This document shows, one piece after another, positions 23,753 through 35,999 of a stretch of DNA of 64,000 nt (the first letter of the stretch is position 1; each line of letters begins with the position of its first letter). Under the pieces are notes generated by a model, which searched no databases, had not been told where the DNA came from, and was given only the letters and a program-made list of their open reading frames with translations. The position numbers were made by a program, and so were the translations under genes. Source of the DNA: Labia minor (lineage: Eukaryota > Arthropoda > Insecta > Dermaptera > Spongiphoridae); assembly GCA_963082975.1 (NCBI GenBank), contig OY720344.1, positions 80,588,053-80,652,052 on the forward strand, read 5' to 3'.

Positions 23753-24734
23753 TTCAAATAAGCTAAAATTAAATTTACAAACAAATCCTAAAAAAGAATG
23801 ATTCAGTAAATTTTTACAAAAATTGATATGTTGCTTAATATAAATTTTTTGTTTGGAAATTTGAGAAGAAAAAAAAACTGATCTTCATTATTCTTTAGAT
23901 ATGAAAATTTGTTAAAAATAAATTTTGATAAATGTGATTATATTTTCACTATTAAAATTTATAAATGCAATTTTATTAATTTTTATAAAGTTATAAAGCA
24001 TTTTAATTTTTTTTCCTATATTCATATCATAAATTAAAAATAATTTAATTATATAAAATAAAATATTGAAATTCGTCTAAGTTCTATGATGTATAACTAT
24101 AACTAATGTTAATTATACATCTCTTTGATAACATTTAGTTTATATGTAAAGAACATATAACCATGTTAAAATATGATCATTACAAAGCAGTGGTGTGATG
24201 GACAGAGGTCGATAAAAAGATACGTATATCTAATGTTACAAAGTTTGTTTGAAACAAAACCACCGAACACTTTGAACACTATACCACTAATACTACCAAT
24301 TTACTGGAATAAGAGTGTATGATTTTTGAGTAAATAAATAATAAATTATATAAATAAATAAAAAAAAAAATTTTTTTTGTTCACTATTTTTCATTTATTT
24401 AGAGATTGTTTATTTCATTAAAATTTAATCTATTAGTAGTTCTTCCTTAAATTTTCTTTCATGGAAATTTATACTACGATTCTGTTATATAACATAAATG
24501 GTATTATTATACAAAGATATTTTTTGAAATTTTTTAAAAATTTTTTACAAAAGAGATAATTATTGTAAAATAAAAAATTAAAATATATTTTAATTTAAAA
24601 TAAAATTCTATTTTTGTCTTATAAAATACAAAGGAATATGTATGTGGGTGTTTGGTTTAAATTTATTGTAGTTGATTTAATAGTTTACAATATTATTATA
24701 TTAATAAATACACAGAAAAAATTAGTTTATCGAG
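23753..24734. other. AT-rich stretch, nothing recognised
   Basis: A/T-rich with homopolymer runs. No gene or element is supported. Confidence 0.45.
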
Positions 24735-24990
24735 CATTAATTGTTGTGGGAGAAGGGTCGGGAGACTTTTCCTTGGACGTGACCAAACGCCCTGTTTTAA
24801 ACATGATTGGGAATGGGGAAACCCGCGGCATTTCCGCTGGCGAAGGTTACTGGGTAGAGAAACATTTTACAATATGGGTGTTGATATTGGCCCTTCCCAG
24901 AGGGAGTGGGGTGAGGAGGTCGTAACACTCCCATCACCGATGGTCCCTCGGCCACAACTTTCACTTCCCACATAAATAAAAAATAAAATA
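24735..24990 (+). mobile_element. Possible retroposon 3' end with A-rich tail
   Basis: A GC-rich block (CGGGAGAC, GGAAACCCGCGGC, GGTCCCTCGGCC) stands out from the A/T background and ends in CACATAAATAAAAAATAAAA. This resembles the 3' UTR and tail of a truncated LINE. There is no coding evidence or target duplication. Confidence 0.3.
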
Positions 24991-25623
24991 TAATTGCAAA
25001 AAATGCACAAACAATATTTTTTGAAATGAATCTCATCAATGTATTGCAATTACACGTCTAAGCAGTTCAGACTCATGAGTCAGTTTAGCGCAATCATCTA
25101 CACAAAATTTAAATTTATTAATCTCCTGATATAGAGTGAGAAAAAATTAAAATACATATTGTCTAACTTCTTATCTAGTATATATAATAAAGAATACCAA
25201 AATATTAGTTGGTTAAACTCCTTCTAATTGTAAATGATATATTCGTAAAAGCGGGGTGTTCTATTCGTTGGATGCCTTTGCATTAACAGATGAACTGATT
25301 TTAGTGAAAGTGAATGAATGTTATTAATCTTCTGATTAAGAATCTCTTTCTTCAAAGTGATGAGGGTATTAATAATAAAGCCCCTGAAGGATTTAACTAA
25401 ATTAATCGTAGTATCTTGAAAATATAACATTTCACCATCAAATTGAAGAGAGAACTTTATAAAAGAAAATATAAAAGTCAAAATTTTTTATTAATATAAA
25501 TGTATTTTAAATGTTTTTCCGATTTATTATTTTTGATGTTGGTTAATTATTTATTTTACATTCAAAGTTAGTAGGATTTGTTATTTTATAAATATATTCA
25601 TTTAAGTTTTGTATATTGATCCT
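24991..25623. other. AT-rich stretch with one unexplained open stretch
   Basis: The minus strand is open from 25481 to 25224 (85 codons) with a fairly ordinary residue mix (for example FDGEMLYFQDTT). I recognise no family. It could be a transposase relic or chance. Confidence 0.25.
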
Positions 25624-25870
25624 ATAAAAGACAGCGTCAATCAAGTTGGATGTTGTTTGATCTGTACAACGGATCCCCCTCCTCCAACTTTCTCTTAATT
25701 TTCTTAATTCGAGAACACTTATTTTTAGTTCAAGTAGCTTTCAAATTTTGATCGTTGCTTAGGTGTACCTAGTTCTCATAGACCCCCGACAGAAATTAAT
25801 TTCCCGGACCTGGAACTTGAAACCGGGTCCACGAATTTGAGAGTCAAACTATTTGCCCTCCAAACTCCGT
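25624..25870 (-). repeat. tRNA-derived SINE, family V, diverged copy
   Basis: On the minus strand a tRNA-like head (AAATAGTTTGACTC, then GGTTTCAAGTTCC as box B) is followed by GGGGTCTATG and a body. The body parallels the intact copy at 29857-30131 (GATCAAAATTT, CTACTTGA, GATCCGTTGTAC). Confidence 0.5.
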
Positions 25871-26389
25871 GGAGTGTTATTTTATAAATAACCTAAATAT
25901 TTAATGAAATAGATAATTGTTAAAGTGTATAAAATGACTACAATTATAATTACCAAAACACACATAACGCAAATAAAATTAATTAAGTTGAAATCAAATT
26001 GAGTGATGAATTTCAAAATTATGTTTTAATTTTTAAATTGTATATTATTTAAGTTCAATTTCCAAGTTAAAAATGAATAAGAAATAATTTTAAATGAAGA
26101 AATTATCAATATTTAGAAAACAATTTTATTTGGTGAAACATTTAAGTCAGTTAACAACATGAATGTATGAAGAACAAATAAAGTGTGAATATTTATTCGG
26201 TCTGTATGATCCAGTAGAAAGTGTAAAAATGAATTTTACCTAGGTATAATGAATTTTTAGTTTTTAAATTTATTCTTTATATATAATGTATTTAACTTTA
26301 AATATTTAAGTTAATAATAACAATAAAATGATAATTTTAAAAACGAGGAATATAAATTAAAATATCAAATCGAAATCAAAAATAAATTT
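25871..26389. other. AT-rich stretch, nothing recognised
   Basis: No gene or element boundary recognised. Confidence 0.45.
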
Positions 26390-28385
26390 AATAGTTTGAC
26401 CCATGAAGGGAATCACGAGACTAATGAGTCGGAAGAAATATGGGAAAAAATAAAAACAAATGTTAAAATGACTGCTTCAAGTAGTATAGGTTTTAAGAAT
26501 AACAAAAAGCGTAAACAATGGTTCGATGAGGAATGTTTAGAAGTAATAGAGATTAAGAAATAAAAGCCAAAATACAATGGGTTAATAGCAAATGTGAAGT
26601 AGATAGATTAGAATATATTAATAGCAGGAAAATAGTGATGAAAATCATTAGGAACAAAAAAAGAGAAAGTCTAAAAAATAAAATATTAAAAATAGAAGAA
26701 AGTAACCGGAACAAGAGTAGTAGAGATCTATAAATGGGAATTAAAAATATTAAAAAGGATTATCAGGCACGGTTAGACTTATTTAGAGATGCTAATAATA
26801 ATTTAAAAACACAAAATATATGGAGGAACTATTTTGAAAAATTATTAGATTCGAATCTAGGTAATAGATCAGAAACCTTAACTATGTTACATGAGGTAGA
26901 AATGATAATAGGAAAATCTAAAAATAATAAAGCGACAGGAATAGATGGGATCCCGGCAGAATTATTCAAATATGGAGGAAAAGCTTTAGTAAAGTGTTTA
27001 CACAAATTAGTTCTTTCGATCTGGTATAAGGAAAAGATGCCATTAGAATGGCAAGAGGCAGTTATTATCCCACTCTTTAAGAAGGGAAATAGAACCAACT
27101 GCAATAATTACAGGAGAATTTCTCTTTTGACGACATCGAATAAGATTGTTTTATTCGGACTAGAAATTAATAATGCTAAGACAAAGTATTTAGTAACAGA
27201 GAGGAATAGCATTAACACACAAAATCTTAATATACAAGGTGTACAATTTGAAAATGTAGAAATTTAAAGACTTAGGTTCTGTGTGATAACGAAAGATAAT
27301 AATAATAATAATATTCGAGATGAGTTTAAAGCGAGGTTACAATCGGGAAACGTCTGTTATCATCTCCAGATATAGTTAGAATTATAAAATCGAGAAGGCT
27401 ACGGTGGGCAGGACACGTGGCTCTAGAATGGGAGAAGATATAGAATGGCAACAAATATATTGGTAGGGAGACCGAGTGGGAAGCGTCCTCTTGGAAGACC
27501 AAGGACACGGTGGGTGGATAATGTGGGAAAGAGGCAGTTATTATCCCACTCTTTAAGAAGGGAAATAGAACCAACTGCAATAATTACAGGAGAATTTCTC
27601 TTTTGACGACATCGAATAAGATTCTCTCGAATATTGTTTTATTCGGACTAGAAATTAATAATGCTAAGACAAAGTATTTAGTAACAGAGAGGAATAGCAT
27701 TAACACACAAAATCTTAATATACAAGGTGTTCAATTTGAAAATGTAGAAATTTAAAGACTTAGGTTCTGTGTGATAACGAAAGATAATAATAATAATAAT
27801 ATTCGAGATGAGTTTAAAGCGAGGTTACAATCGGGAAACGTCTGTTATCATGCGATAAAGGGGCTTATCGCATCAAAATTATTATCAAAGGGGATAAAAG
27901 TTCAAATTTATAAAACAATTATTTTACCGGTTGTATTATATGGATGTGAGGCATGGTCTATGACCTTAGGTGACGAGAGTAGATTTAGAGTATTTGAGAA
28001 TAGGATTCTGCGAAGCATTTATGGGCCAAAGAAAGTTGAGGTCACCAGAGAATAACGAGGAATTGCATGACCTCTCTGCATCTCCAGATATAGTTAGAAT
28101 TATAAAATCGAGAAGGCTACGGTGGGCAGGACACGTGGCTCTAGAATGGGAGAAGATATAGAATGGCAACAAATATATTGGTAGGGAGACCGAGTGGGAA
28201 GCGTCCTCTTGGAAGACCAAGGACACGGTGGGTGGATAATGTGGGAAAGGATGTAAGAGAAATGGTAGAGGATAGGGACTGGAAGGTTGTGGCTCAGAAT
28301 AGGAATCCTTGGAGGGGTGTGGTTGCTGCGGCCAAGAACTTTCGAGTTCGATAGTCACAGAGATAGATAGATATGGATATAAAAA
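26390..28385 (+). pseudogene. RTE-like LINE relic (reverse transcriptase and C-terminal region)
   Basis: From about 26430 frames read WFDEECLE, then a reverse transcriptase fingers/palm start (NKATGIDGIPAELFKYGG, WQEAVIIPLFKKGNRTNC) at 26734-27150. The frame then jumps to a distal segment (LEINNAKTKYLV), so the catalytic YADD region is missing. Further on come VVLYGCEAWSMT, RVFENRILRSIYGP, RRLRWAGHVA and GKRPLGRPRTRWVDNV, ending at 28354. This C-terminal pattern is usual for RTE-type LINEs. Several frameshifts and stops break it. The 3' end is CACAGAGATAGATAGATA. Smaller relics of the same family occur at 31515, 39055, 44795, 48300 and 52330. Confidence 0.75.
27055..27850 (+). repeat. Internal duplication within the RTE-like relic
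   Basis: 27055-27363 is repeated at 27531-27850 almost unchanged; the second copy has 12 extra bases, CTCTCGAATATT. Between them, 27361-27531 is a copy of the later 3' segment 28078-28250. The joints share only a few bases (CATCTCC, GGAAAGAGG). The reverse-transcriptase deletion is in both copies and so came first. Confidence 0.8.
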
Positions 28386-29843
28386 TAAAATAGATTTATA
28401 ATTAAAAAAAAGAAAAGAAAAATATTTTTACAAAAAATATGAAATAAAAATTTATAAATTATAATTTTTTAATTAAAAAGCTTTCATTATAGTAAATGAT
28501 ATACATTATCAATTCAATAACATAATGGCCTCATGCAAAAAGTAGAACTTAATCTACTTAAAGTTTACTATAAAATATTCATCAAAATAACAAAACAATA
28601 AGTTATTTTAACTATTAAATATTATTTAATAAATACTTTGAATAAAAATTTTGTGGATATATAGAAGTTTAATAATGAACTTACACTGAGATTTTCTATG
28701 TTTTCTCTATAATGAGGCTTCTCTTAACTTTCTATTGGAGTCTAATGTTATTGATTCTAACGTTTGGTAATTCAAGAAATAATCAGATTAGATATATTCT
28801 TATTCAAATATAATAGTATTTAGATTTTGAATTAAGTTATAACTAGGAAGAATTATTTGAGTGAGATTTAGTTAGAATAACAAATAAATACAAATCGTCT
28901 ACCATTAGCGTGAATAACGGTGGTTAAATAATATATAGAGTCAAAAGTATTACTTAGGACTTCTAAACTACTAGTATTACAAGTACTACATAGAACTCTA
29001 TTCACGAATGCAAGTGTTATATTTATATAGAAGAAAGAACAAAACAGATTTTGTTTTATAAAAAATTGTTACATATATATAAATTATAAATTTTAACATT
29101 GAAAATTACGCAGGATGTTGTTTATAAATTTTAAATTTATTCTTGACATGATAAAAATGAATACATATTACATATTTTAGAAATGTAGCTTGAAATGTTA
29201 CCTTGTATATATTCATATATATTATATAAAAGACACATCAAATATTTATGATAAGCCAGATATTAAAAAAGAAATAGGACTTAAATTAAATCAATTATGA
29301 TGTGAAAGATTTATTTCTGAGAAGGGGAAAAAAAAGAAAATGAAATCCTCTAGGAAATTGAATGAGGCTGTTATGATAACATTGACGGTTAACATTTTGA
29401 TAATAAACAAATAATTAATTGTAAAAAAGTATTAATTAAAGTTTGAGTACACAAAATTTCCATCTAAATATTTGAGTTCGCATAATTTACATAAAAAAAA
29501 TAAACTTTTTTTTTCAATATTATATTTTACGACCAAATCCACTTGTAAATACATGTTTTAATTAATCATTTATCAAAATAAAATATTGAATTGAAATTGA
29601 GATTTTAAAATTCCAATTTAACCGTAATTATTATCAATGTAAAAATATTTATTTAATTATAAGGTAAACAATATATAAATAATAGATTAAATTATATCCT
29701 AAAGAATAATTACATTCCAATATAATTAAATGTATAAATAAAATTTAAATCGAAAATACTACAATATAACTATTAAATATTATTTAATAAATAGCTATAA
29801 ATATATTTAAATTATTTTATTTACTTTTTAAAATTAAGGGAGT
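28386..29843. other. AT-rich stretch, nothing recognised
   Basis: A/T-rich with no supported gene or repeat boundary. Confidence 0.45.
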
Positions 29844-29856
29844 GTTTGAATAAAAT

Positions 29857-30131
29857 GAAGGCGCCACAGGGTGGGAAGTAGCGAAGCTGCGTCTCATTCT
29901 CGTGGTCCCGGGTACAAGTCCCGGGCCTGGCAAGAGAATTTCTCTAGCTGGGGTCTATGGGACGGAGTCAACCCAGCCTCCGGGATCAAAATTTCGAAAA
30001 CTAGTTGATAATGCTTCCGATCAAGAAAATCATGATAAAGGTTGATAGGACCCGTTCTACTGATCATAAGACACCTAATTGATATAAGCGACTTGTTAGG
30101 CGTTGTCCTTGCGTAAGTACAAAAGTCAGAG
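29857..30131 (+). mobile_element. Intact tRNA-derived SINE (family V) with 13-bp target duplication
   Basis: A 275-bp unit is flanked by GTTTGAATAAAAT at 29844-29856 and 30132-30144. The head looks tRNA-derived: an A-box-like AGTAGCGAAGCTG and box B GGTACAAGTCC with a strong GTCCCGGG...CCCGGGCC arm. The body reads GGATCAAAATTTCGAAAACT, GACCCGTTCTACTGATCATA and CTTGTTAGGCGTTGTCC, ending AAAAGTCAGAG. SINEs are transcribed by RNA polymerase III from the internal boxes and copied by a partner LINE; which LINE is not evident. Confidence 0.82.
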
Positions 30132-30144
30132 GTTTGAATAAAAT

Positions 30145-30420
30145 AAACATTTTTATACAGAAATATAATACTTTCGAAAAATAATCAGGATCAAATTATG
30201 ATGCTACTAGGCAAAGGAAATGATAAATGAGAAAAGAGAAAACAACTTCTTTATTTTAATTATAATAAATCAGTCATATTTTTGTTTAGAAATATTTTCA
30301 AGCAGTCAATAAGGCTGTCCCTATGCTCTATGTTACTCATTACAATAGTAGAAAGGGAAAGAAACAACATTAATTCAATTAAACAATAGTTGAGTGAAAA
30401 TATCTTGAAATTTGCAAAAA
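30145..30420. other. AT-rich stretch, nothing recognised
   Basis: No feature recognised between the SINE and the Z repeats. Confidence 0.4.
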
Positions 30421-30825
30421 GCCCAAATGTTTTCTAGGAACAAACCACAACACCATACAATACAAAATTTATTCTTGCCTACCAGTGACGTCACGATGTT
30501 TGGTCCTATAAAGTTCAATCTAATGCTTGCTTCAACTAATGAGTAATCCAGAATTGCTTATAGAATCACATATTCTTCGCAGATTGAATGGTTCATATTA
30601 AAATGATTATTAAAATGACCTATTTTCAATGGGTAAACATGCAGGTTTCTTGCCTACCAGTGACGTCACAATGTTTTCTACTATAAAGATTAATTTAATG
30701 TTTAAATTATCTACTTCAATTAAACTGGCACTACTTGCAGAATTATATTTCTTCACAATTTGAATGGTCCTTTGAGTACATAATCTAAATAATATGATTA
30801 GTTTAACCTATTTTCAATTTGAGGT
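30421..30825 (+). repeat. Two tandem units of repeat Z with CRE-type sites
   Basis: Unit 1 (about 30470-30648) and unit 2 (about 30650-30825) share CTTGCCTACCAGTGACGTCAC, CTATAAAG, TTGAATGGT and CCTATTTTCAAT in the same order at a spacing of about 177 bp. Each holds one TGACGTCA. A single damaged unit is at 12205. Confidence 0.6.
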
Positions 30826-31514
30826 ACACCGTTGAGTGTTATTCTCACAATCAAATTCTTATAAATCAAAATAGCTACGACTATTATCATATTATACTAA
30901 TACGTTAATGAATTAATCTATATGATTAAATTAGAAAATTTTTCATCGTTCTAGTAAATTTCTAAATATGCAAATGGTGAGGTTGAAAAATCCTCGGCCT
31001 TTTTTATCTTTTATCCGAATACATATTCTTGACCCGGGAAACAAAGAGGTCATTTGCATATTATTAACACGCGAAAGAGAATCGATCTTACATATCCTAC
31101 ATATATACGCACATATGTATATATATATATATATATATTTATATATAAATGAACTTCAATTTTTTATGATGTTATAGATTAGATCAACTGTTTAACACTG
31201 GTAAATAAAATGAAATGAGAACCTCTTTTCATAAGCTAATGAATTCATTCATATCTTTTTAGTGATTAGTAATTAACTTTTTAATACACTTTTGCTTATT
31301 TGATAGAAATTTTTAGAATTTCCTTTTTGTTAAACATAACTAATTTCCTGTGATAAAAGGTTCCATAATTGAAAAGTCATTGAAGTAGAAGTTGAAATCA
31401 ATAATATAGATATGTTTAAATTCCAATGGTCAATAAAAAATAATAAAATTATATATTTTAATATTTTTTGAATTATATTTCTAAAATTTCTATATTTAAT
31501 TATGTATATAGAAT
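30826..31514. other. AT-rich stretch with TA microsatellite
   Basis: A TA tract lies at about 31113-31147. A short open stretch beginning at 30968 has no known motif. Nothing else is seen. Confidence 0.4.
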
Positions 31515-31650
31515 AAATGTTAGATAGATAGATAGAAAAATCAAAAGTTCGTAATCGCAGCAAGTACATTCCTCCAAACATCCTTATCCTAAGCTATTTC
31601 CATCCAACTCATTGCCAAAATTTTTGGCACGCCCCACTACCCAGTTTATC
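31515..31650 (-). pseudogene. RTE-like LINE 3' end fragment
   Basis: On the minus strand the frame reads DKDVWRNVLAAITNF and then a stop. It is followed by a GATT TTTCTATCTATCTAT tail, parallel to the end of the relic at 28385 (NPWRGVVAAAKNF). An upstream stop replaces a conserved Gln. Confidence 0.6.
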
Positions 31651-31804
31651 TTATGAAACTAAGATTTATATAATTTGTTAATCGGATTTAAACCAGTGAA
31701 AATAAATTACCTATATTCTGGTTATTGTTTGACAATCAGAATTTGTGATGATGCTCATCAAGAAATAAGATTAATCTTAAAAATAAATCTAGTGTTTTCA
31801 CTCG

Positions 31805-32699
31805 ACTATCTCGCAATTTGAATTGGATTAATTCACATATATTATATTTAAATTAAATTTAATTAATTATAAATTATAAATTAAAATTAATAAATAATAT
31901 TTACTAAACCAGCGAGTGTTTAGCTCTTAGTTGATGGCATCACGTCACTTGTTGGCGGGCGATTGCCAGTCAACGTGTTATAAAATTAATTCCCCTACTT
32001 TCAGCGATTCAATCAAGCTGAAATTCTATATATAGCAGTTTTATACAATTTTTACCGACCGACGATAGTAAGGGACATATCACCACGAATCATGCTCTTT
32101 GTATTGGTTTTATTCTCGAGAAAAATCATTTTTATTAGTTTTTTCTTAATTTAAAATTTTATGACGTCATCCAGCCATTCATGACGTCACAGCCTGGTCT
32201 TACATATATATTATAAATAAAATAAAATTAAAAATATTTATGTTATATTCATATCTGTTTTTTATTACATTAATAGATATATTAAAATTATTTGAAATTG
32301 TTTCTGTAGCTGGAAATTAATTTATTTCAAACCGTCGGTCGGTTCGGACTGGTCAACTTATTAATCTTGTGAAAATCTATCAAACATATATCTTTATTTT
32401 TACGGTCAGTTTAGAGAAAAAAAAATGAAAACGTGGTAAGTATAATTACCCTATCCCAAAAGAACTACATTTCTCAAAAGTTGATAGAAAACTACGAATT
32501 TTGAATAATGCCGTGTACCAAAATTCATGATTCTAGCTCAAACCTTTTTTGCGTAATCTTGTCTACATACACACGCATACACACATACATTTTTCTCAAT
32601 GTTAGTGAAAATGACTCAGGGACCTTCAAAACATATAAAACATTAAAATCTCTACATCGAAAATTTTCGTGATCGCAATACTATCTCTGGCGAGATAGT
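31805..32699 (-). repeat. Dispersed repeat family R, copy 3, interrupted by an S element
   Basis: It is reversed relative to copy 1. The ends ACTATCTCGC (31805) and GCGAGATAGT (32699) form the inverted repeat. The usual sequence is broken after CAGTTTTATACAATTTTTA (about 32054) and resumes at AATCTTGTGAAAATC (about 32363). Confidence 0.7.
32055..32362 (-). repeat. Single unit of repeat S inserted in R copy 3
   Basis: On the minus strand it runs from AAGTTGACCAGTCCGAACCG through the CAGCTACAGAAACAATTTCA block and two TGACGTCA sites (32162-32169 and 32182-32189) to ACTATCGTCGGTCGG. It is a complete short S unit lacking the GACG modules seen at 33411-34588. Confidence 0.65.
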
Positions 32700-33410
32700 A
32701 ATATGGTAAGTGACTTTGGAAAAGTTCGATCCCCCGACTTCAAGTTCAGCGGACCAGAATTACCATTCTGGTCTTGCCATATGATTTTTTTTATTATATA
32801 ATAAAAGTTAAATTTTTATAATATAATGGTTTATATTGGGTTGTTAATATTTTTTTCCAGAATATACGATATGATCATGTGAAATAAGCTTATAAAACCA
32901 AATAACACTGAAATACTAAAAGATTAGAATATAATTGTATTTAATATTAAAATTATATAAGAGAATTGTGAATGGGGCGGGTCCTTTAATAATCTCGACA
33001 CGAGATAGGAACAGTTCGAAGAATATAAGTACTGAGACTAAAATAATATCATGTCAGGTAGTACAACAAAGATAGTGAGATCGATTTAAAATTAATAAGT
33101 TCTGATTTATATTTAACATTTTGATAAATAAATAATTTCCCTCTCTTTTCATTAATATTATAATATGTAATATATTAAAGATATACCTCGAATGACCTGG
33201 AAAAGGGATAATTTCTGAGAAAATTAAGTGAAAGAAAAAAAAAGAATATTTATTTTTATTTGATCACAAATCGATATTATATTTGTTATATTTGCAACAA
33301 TTTAATTTAAACATATCAATAAAAGAAAGTGGATAAGTATAATCATATATTTGTCCCAATTAAAAGATAATATATTCCGAATCTAATTAGGTTATGTAGA
33401 TTACAAAATA
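32700..33410. other. AT-rich stretch, nothing recognised
   Basis: No gene or element boundary recognised. Confidence 0.4.
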
Positions 33411-34588
33411 AATAAGTTGACCTGTGGCCAGGCGCAGAACCGACCGACTGTTCGAAATAAATTAATTTCCAGCTACAGAAACAATTTCAAATAATTTGAA
33501 TGTATCTATTAATGCAATAAAAAACAGATATGGATTTAACATAAATATTTTAAATTTTAATTTATTTATAATATATGGAGCTGTCTGTGACGTCATATAA
33601 TTTAAAATAAAGAAAAAACTAATGAAGATGATTTTTCCCAAGGATAAAACCAATATAAAGTGCATGATTCGTGGAGATATGTAAATAAGTTGACCTGTGG
33701 CCAGGTCCGAACCGACCGACGGTTTGAAGTAAATTAATTTCCAGCTACAGAAACAATTTCAAATAATTTTAATATATCTATTAATGTAATAAAAAACAGA
33801 TATTGATATAACATAAATATTTTTAATTTTATTTTATTTATAATATATATATGTAAGACTAGGCTGTGACATCATGAATGGCTGGATGACGTCATAAAAT
33901 TTTAAATTAAGAAAAAAACTAATAAAAATGATTTTTCTCGAGAATAAAACCAATACAAATGATTCTTGGTGATATATAAAAAATCTCCTTATGTGAAATT
34001 TGGTGCGAAAATAACCCTTACCCCTTCCTATCGTCGATCGCTAATACTACCACTTCCGGTTTCCGGATTTCCACCAAAAGTTGATCAATTCATCCCACTG
34101 ATGTATTAAGTAAATATACCAAATTTCATCAAAATCCGTTGAGCTGTTCAGGTTGTACACATCTAAACGGACGGACGGACGGACGGACAGACATCATGCT
34201 AAAAATACTTTTTTCTGTTAAGAAAATGCATGATTCGTGGAGATATGTAAAAATCTCCACATGTGAAATTTGGTGTGAAAACAATACCTCCCTCACTATC
34301 GTCGGTCGATAATTCTACTACTTCCGGTTTCTAGATATACACCAAAAGTTGATCAATTCATCCCACTGATGCATTAAGTAAATATACCAAATTTCATCAA
34401 AACCCGTTGAGCCGTTCCAGCTGTATATCTCTATAAGGACGGACAGACGGACAGACAGACAGACATCATGCTAAAAAAAACTTTTTTCTGTTAAAAAAAA
34501 TGCATAATTCGTGGAGATAGGTAAAAATTTCCACATGTGAAATTTGGTGTGAAAACAATACCTCCTTACTATCGTCGATCGGTAAAAG
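33411..34588 (+). repeat. Repeat S array: two heads and tandem modules of about 270 bp
   Basis: Two S heads begin AATAAGTTGACCTGTGGCCA at 33411 and 33684 (period about 273). From about 33957 a module starting near GATTCGTGGAGATATG repeats at about 34227 and 34500. Each contains CACTTCCGGTTTC, TTGATCAATTCATCCCACTG, TTCATCAAAA(T)CCGTTGAGC and a GGAC/GACA microsatellite. CRE-type sites are at 33588-33595 and 33887-33894; the partner of the latter has decayed to TGACATCA at 33867. Confidence 0.7.
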
Positions 34589-35594
34589 GCAATAAAATAT
34601 GATTATTTACTTAATGTAAAACATTTTTATTCTATAATTCACATCTCGGAATTAATTCAGTACTGATAACATGTGTTCTTTTTACTCCACCTTGGACATA
34701 TAAAATAATACCTAATATTTTTTTACAGTATTCTTGAAAGGTGAGAAAATATTAATCATATTTAAAATGACACAAATCAGATATTTGACATTATATTAAA
34801 CCAAATATGGTATGTTTTGCTTAAATATTCATTCACTATGACAATTAATTATCCATTAAAAAGAAAAGTCAATCTTCTAGTTTCTAGTGGATAATAAATT
34901 TTTCTTTACCTAGTAAAAAAAAATAATTATATGATTACGTCAAATAAATAAATAGATATAATTAATCATTTATTCATATTCATCTATCATTCACTTTTTT
35001 TATATATTTATTATTTATCCTTGAATTAGATCAATTATTATATTATACTTAAATTCTATAAATGTAATAAAAGCGAAATATTATTATTATTATTTTTTTT
35101 AAGAAAAAATGATCTTTAAAAAATAAATATATTATTATCCATAAAATTATTAAATTATTTGTCAGTATTTATTAGAATATTATTTCATATTATATATATA
35201 TATAAGGAAATATAAACAAGAATAAAATTTCAATATAATTTCTGTAGTAGAATTAGTGAAGTTTCAATTAAATTTCAAAGCCATTCTGCCATGTACCTGT
35301 TAACATGCTAATCAGCGAGAACAAAAACAACAAAGGGGACTATTAAAGATTAAATAAATATACTTTTAGAACATTTTCTATGGTCAGCTTGATGGTTTCT
35401 CCACGTTCATTTTTCAAATGAAATCCATAATATAAATTTAAAGGATATTATATTTCTTTAATGTTAATAAGCATTTTATTTTAAAATAGTAGAAAAAGTA
35501 ATTACATCCATCTTTATTTATTGGAGAAAGTCCTAAAAGGTCATATCTTAAATCTTTAGATGCAGGCTTTAGTTCATTTAAATGGATAGCCCCC
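34589..35594. other. AT-rich stretch, nothing recognised
   Basis: A/T-rich with no supported feature. Confidence 0.45.
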
Positions 35595-35665
35595 CCTCCC
35601 CGAAAAAAACAAACAAGTCGGAGACATATCTGGTGAATATGTAGTTCGAAGTGCCATACTCCATA
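35595..35665 (-). pseudogene. Possible Tc1/mariner transposase fragment
   Basis: The minus strand reads TTYSPDMSPTCLFF, which resembles the PYSPDLAP-type signature around the third catalytic residue of Tc1/mariner transposases. Stops follow. The match is only about ten residues, so it may be chance. Confidence 0.25.
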
Positions 35666-35999
35666 CTGAATCTTAACTAAAAATTTATTTCATCCGGTTT
35701 AAGGAAATAAGGAATCAAATTAAGATATCTTAAAATTTTCTAAATAATTCATATTCTTTAATCTATTAGAAAAAAATTTTAATAATATATTTTTTCTGTG
35801 AAAAAATACAATTTCTTGGTATTTTTAATACAGTATGCTCTTAAGTATTATTATACTTATATAAACGAGTAAAATATATTATTAGTTTTGAAAAGTATAA
35901 ATCAATAAGTCATCGATCTGGCGTCAATCGTTCTTAAATGAATCACAAAAAAACAATAAATGCATGTGTTTTTCTTTTTAAATCATAATACTTTTAGTA

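Noticed and set aside
25224-25481. 85-codon minus-strand open stretch with ordinary residue mix
   Set aside because: I could not link it to any family or to flanking transposon ends, so I mention it but do not call a gene.
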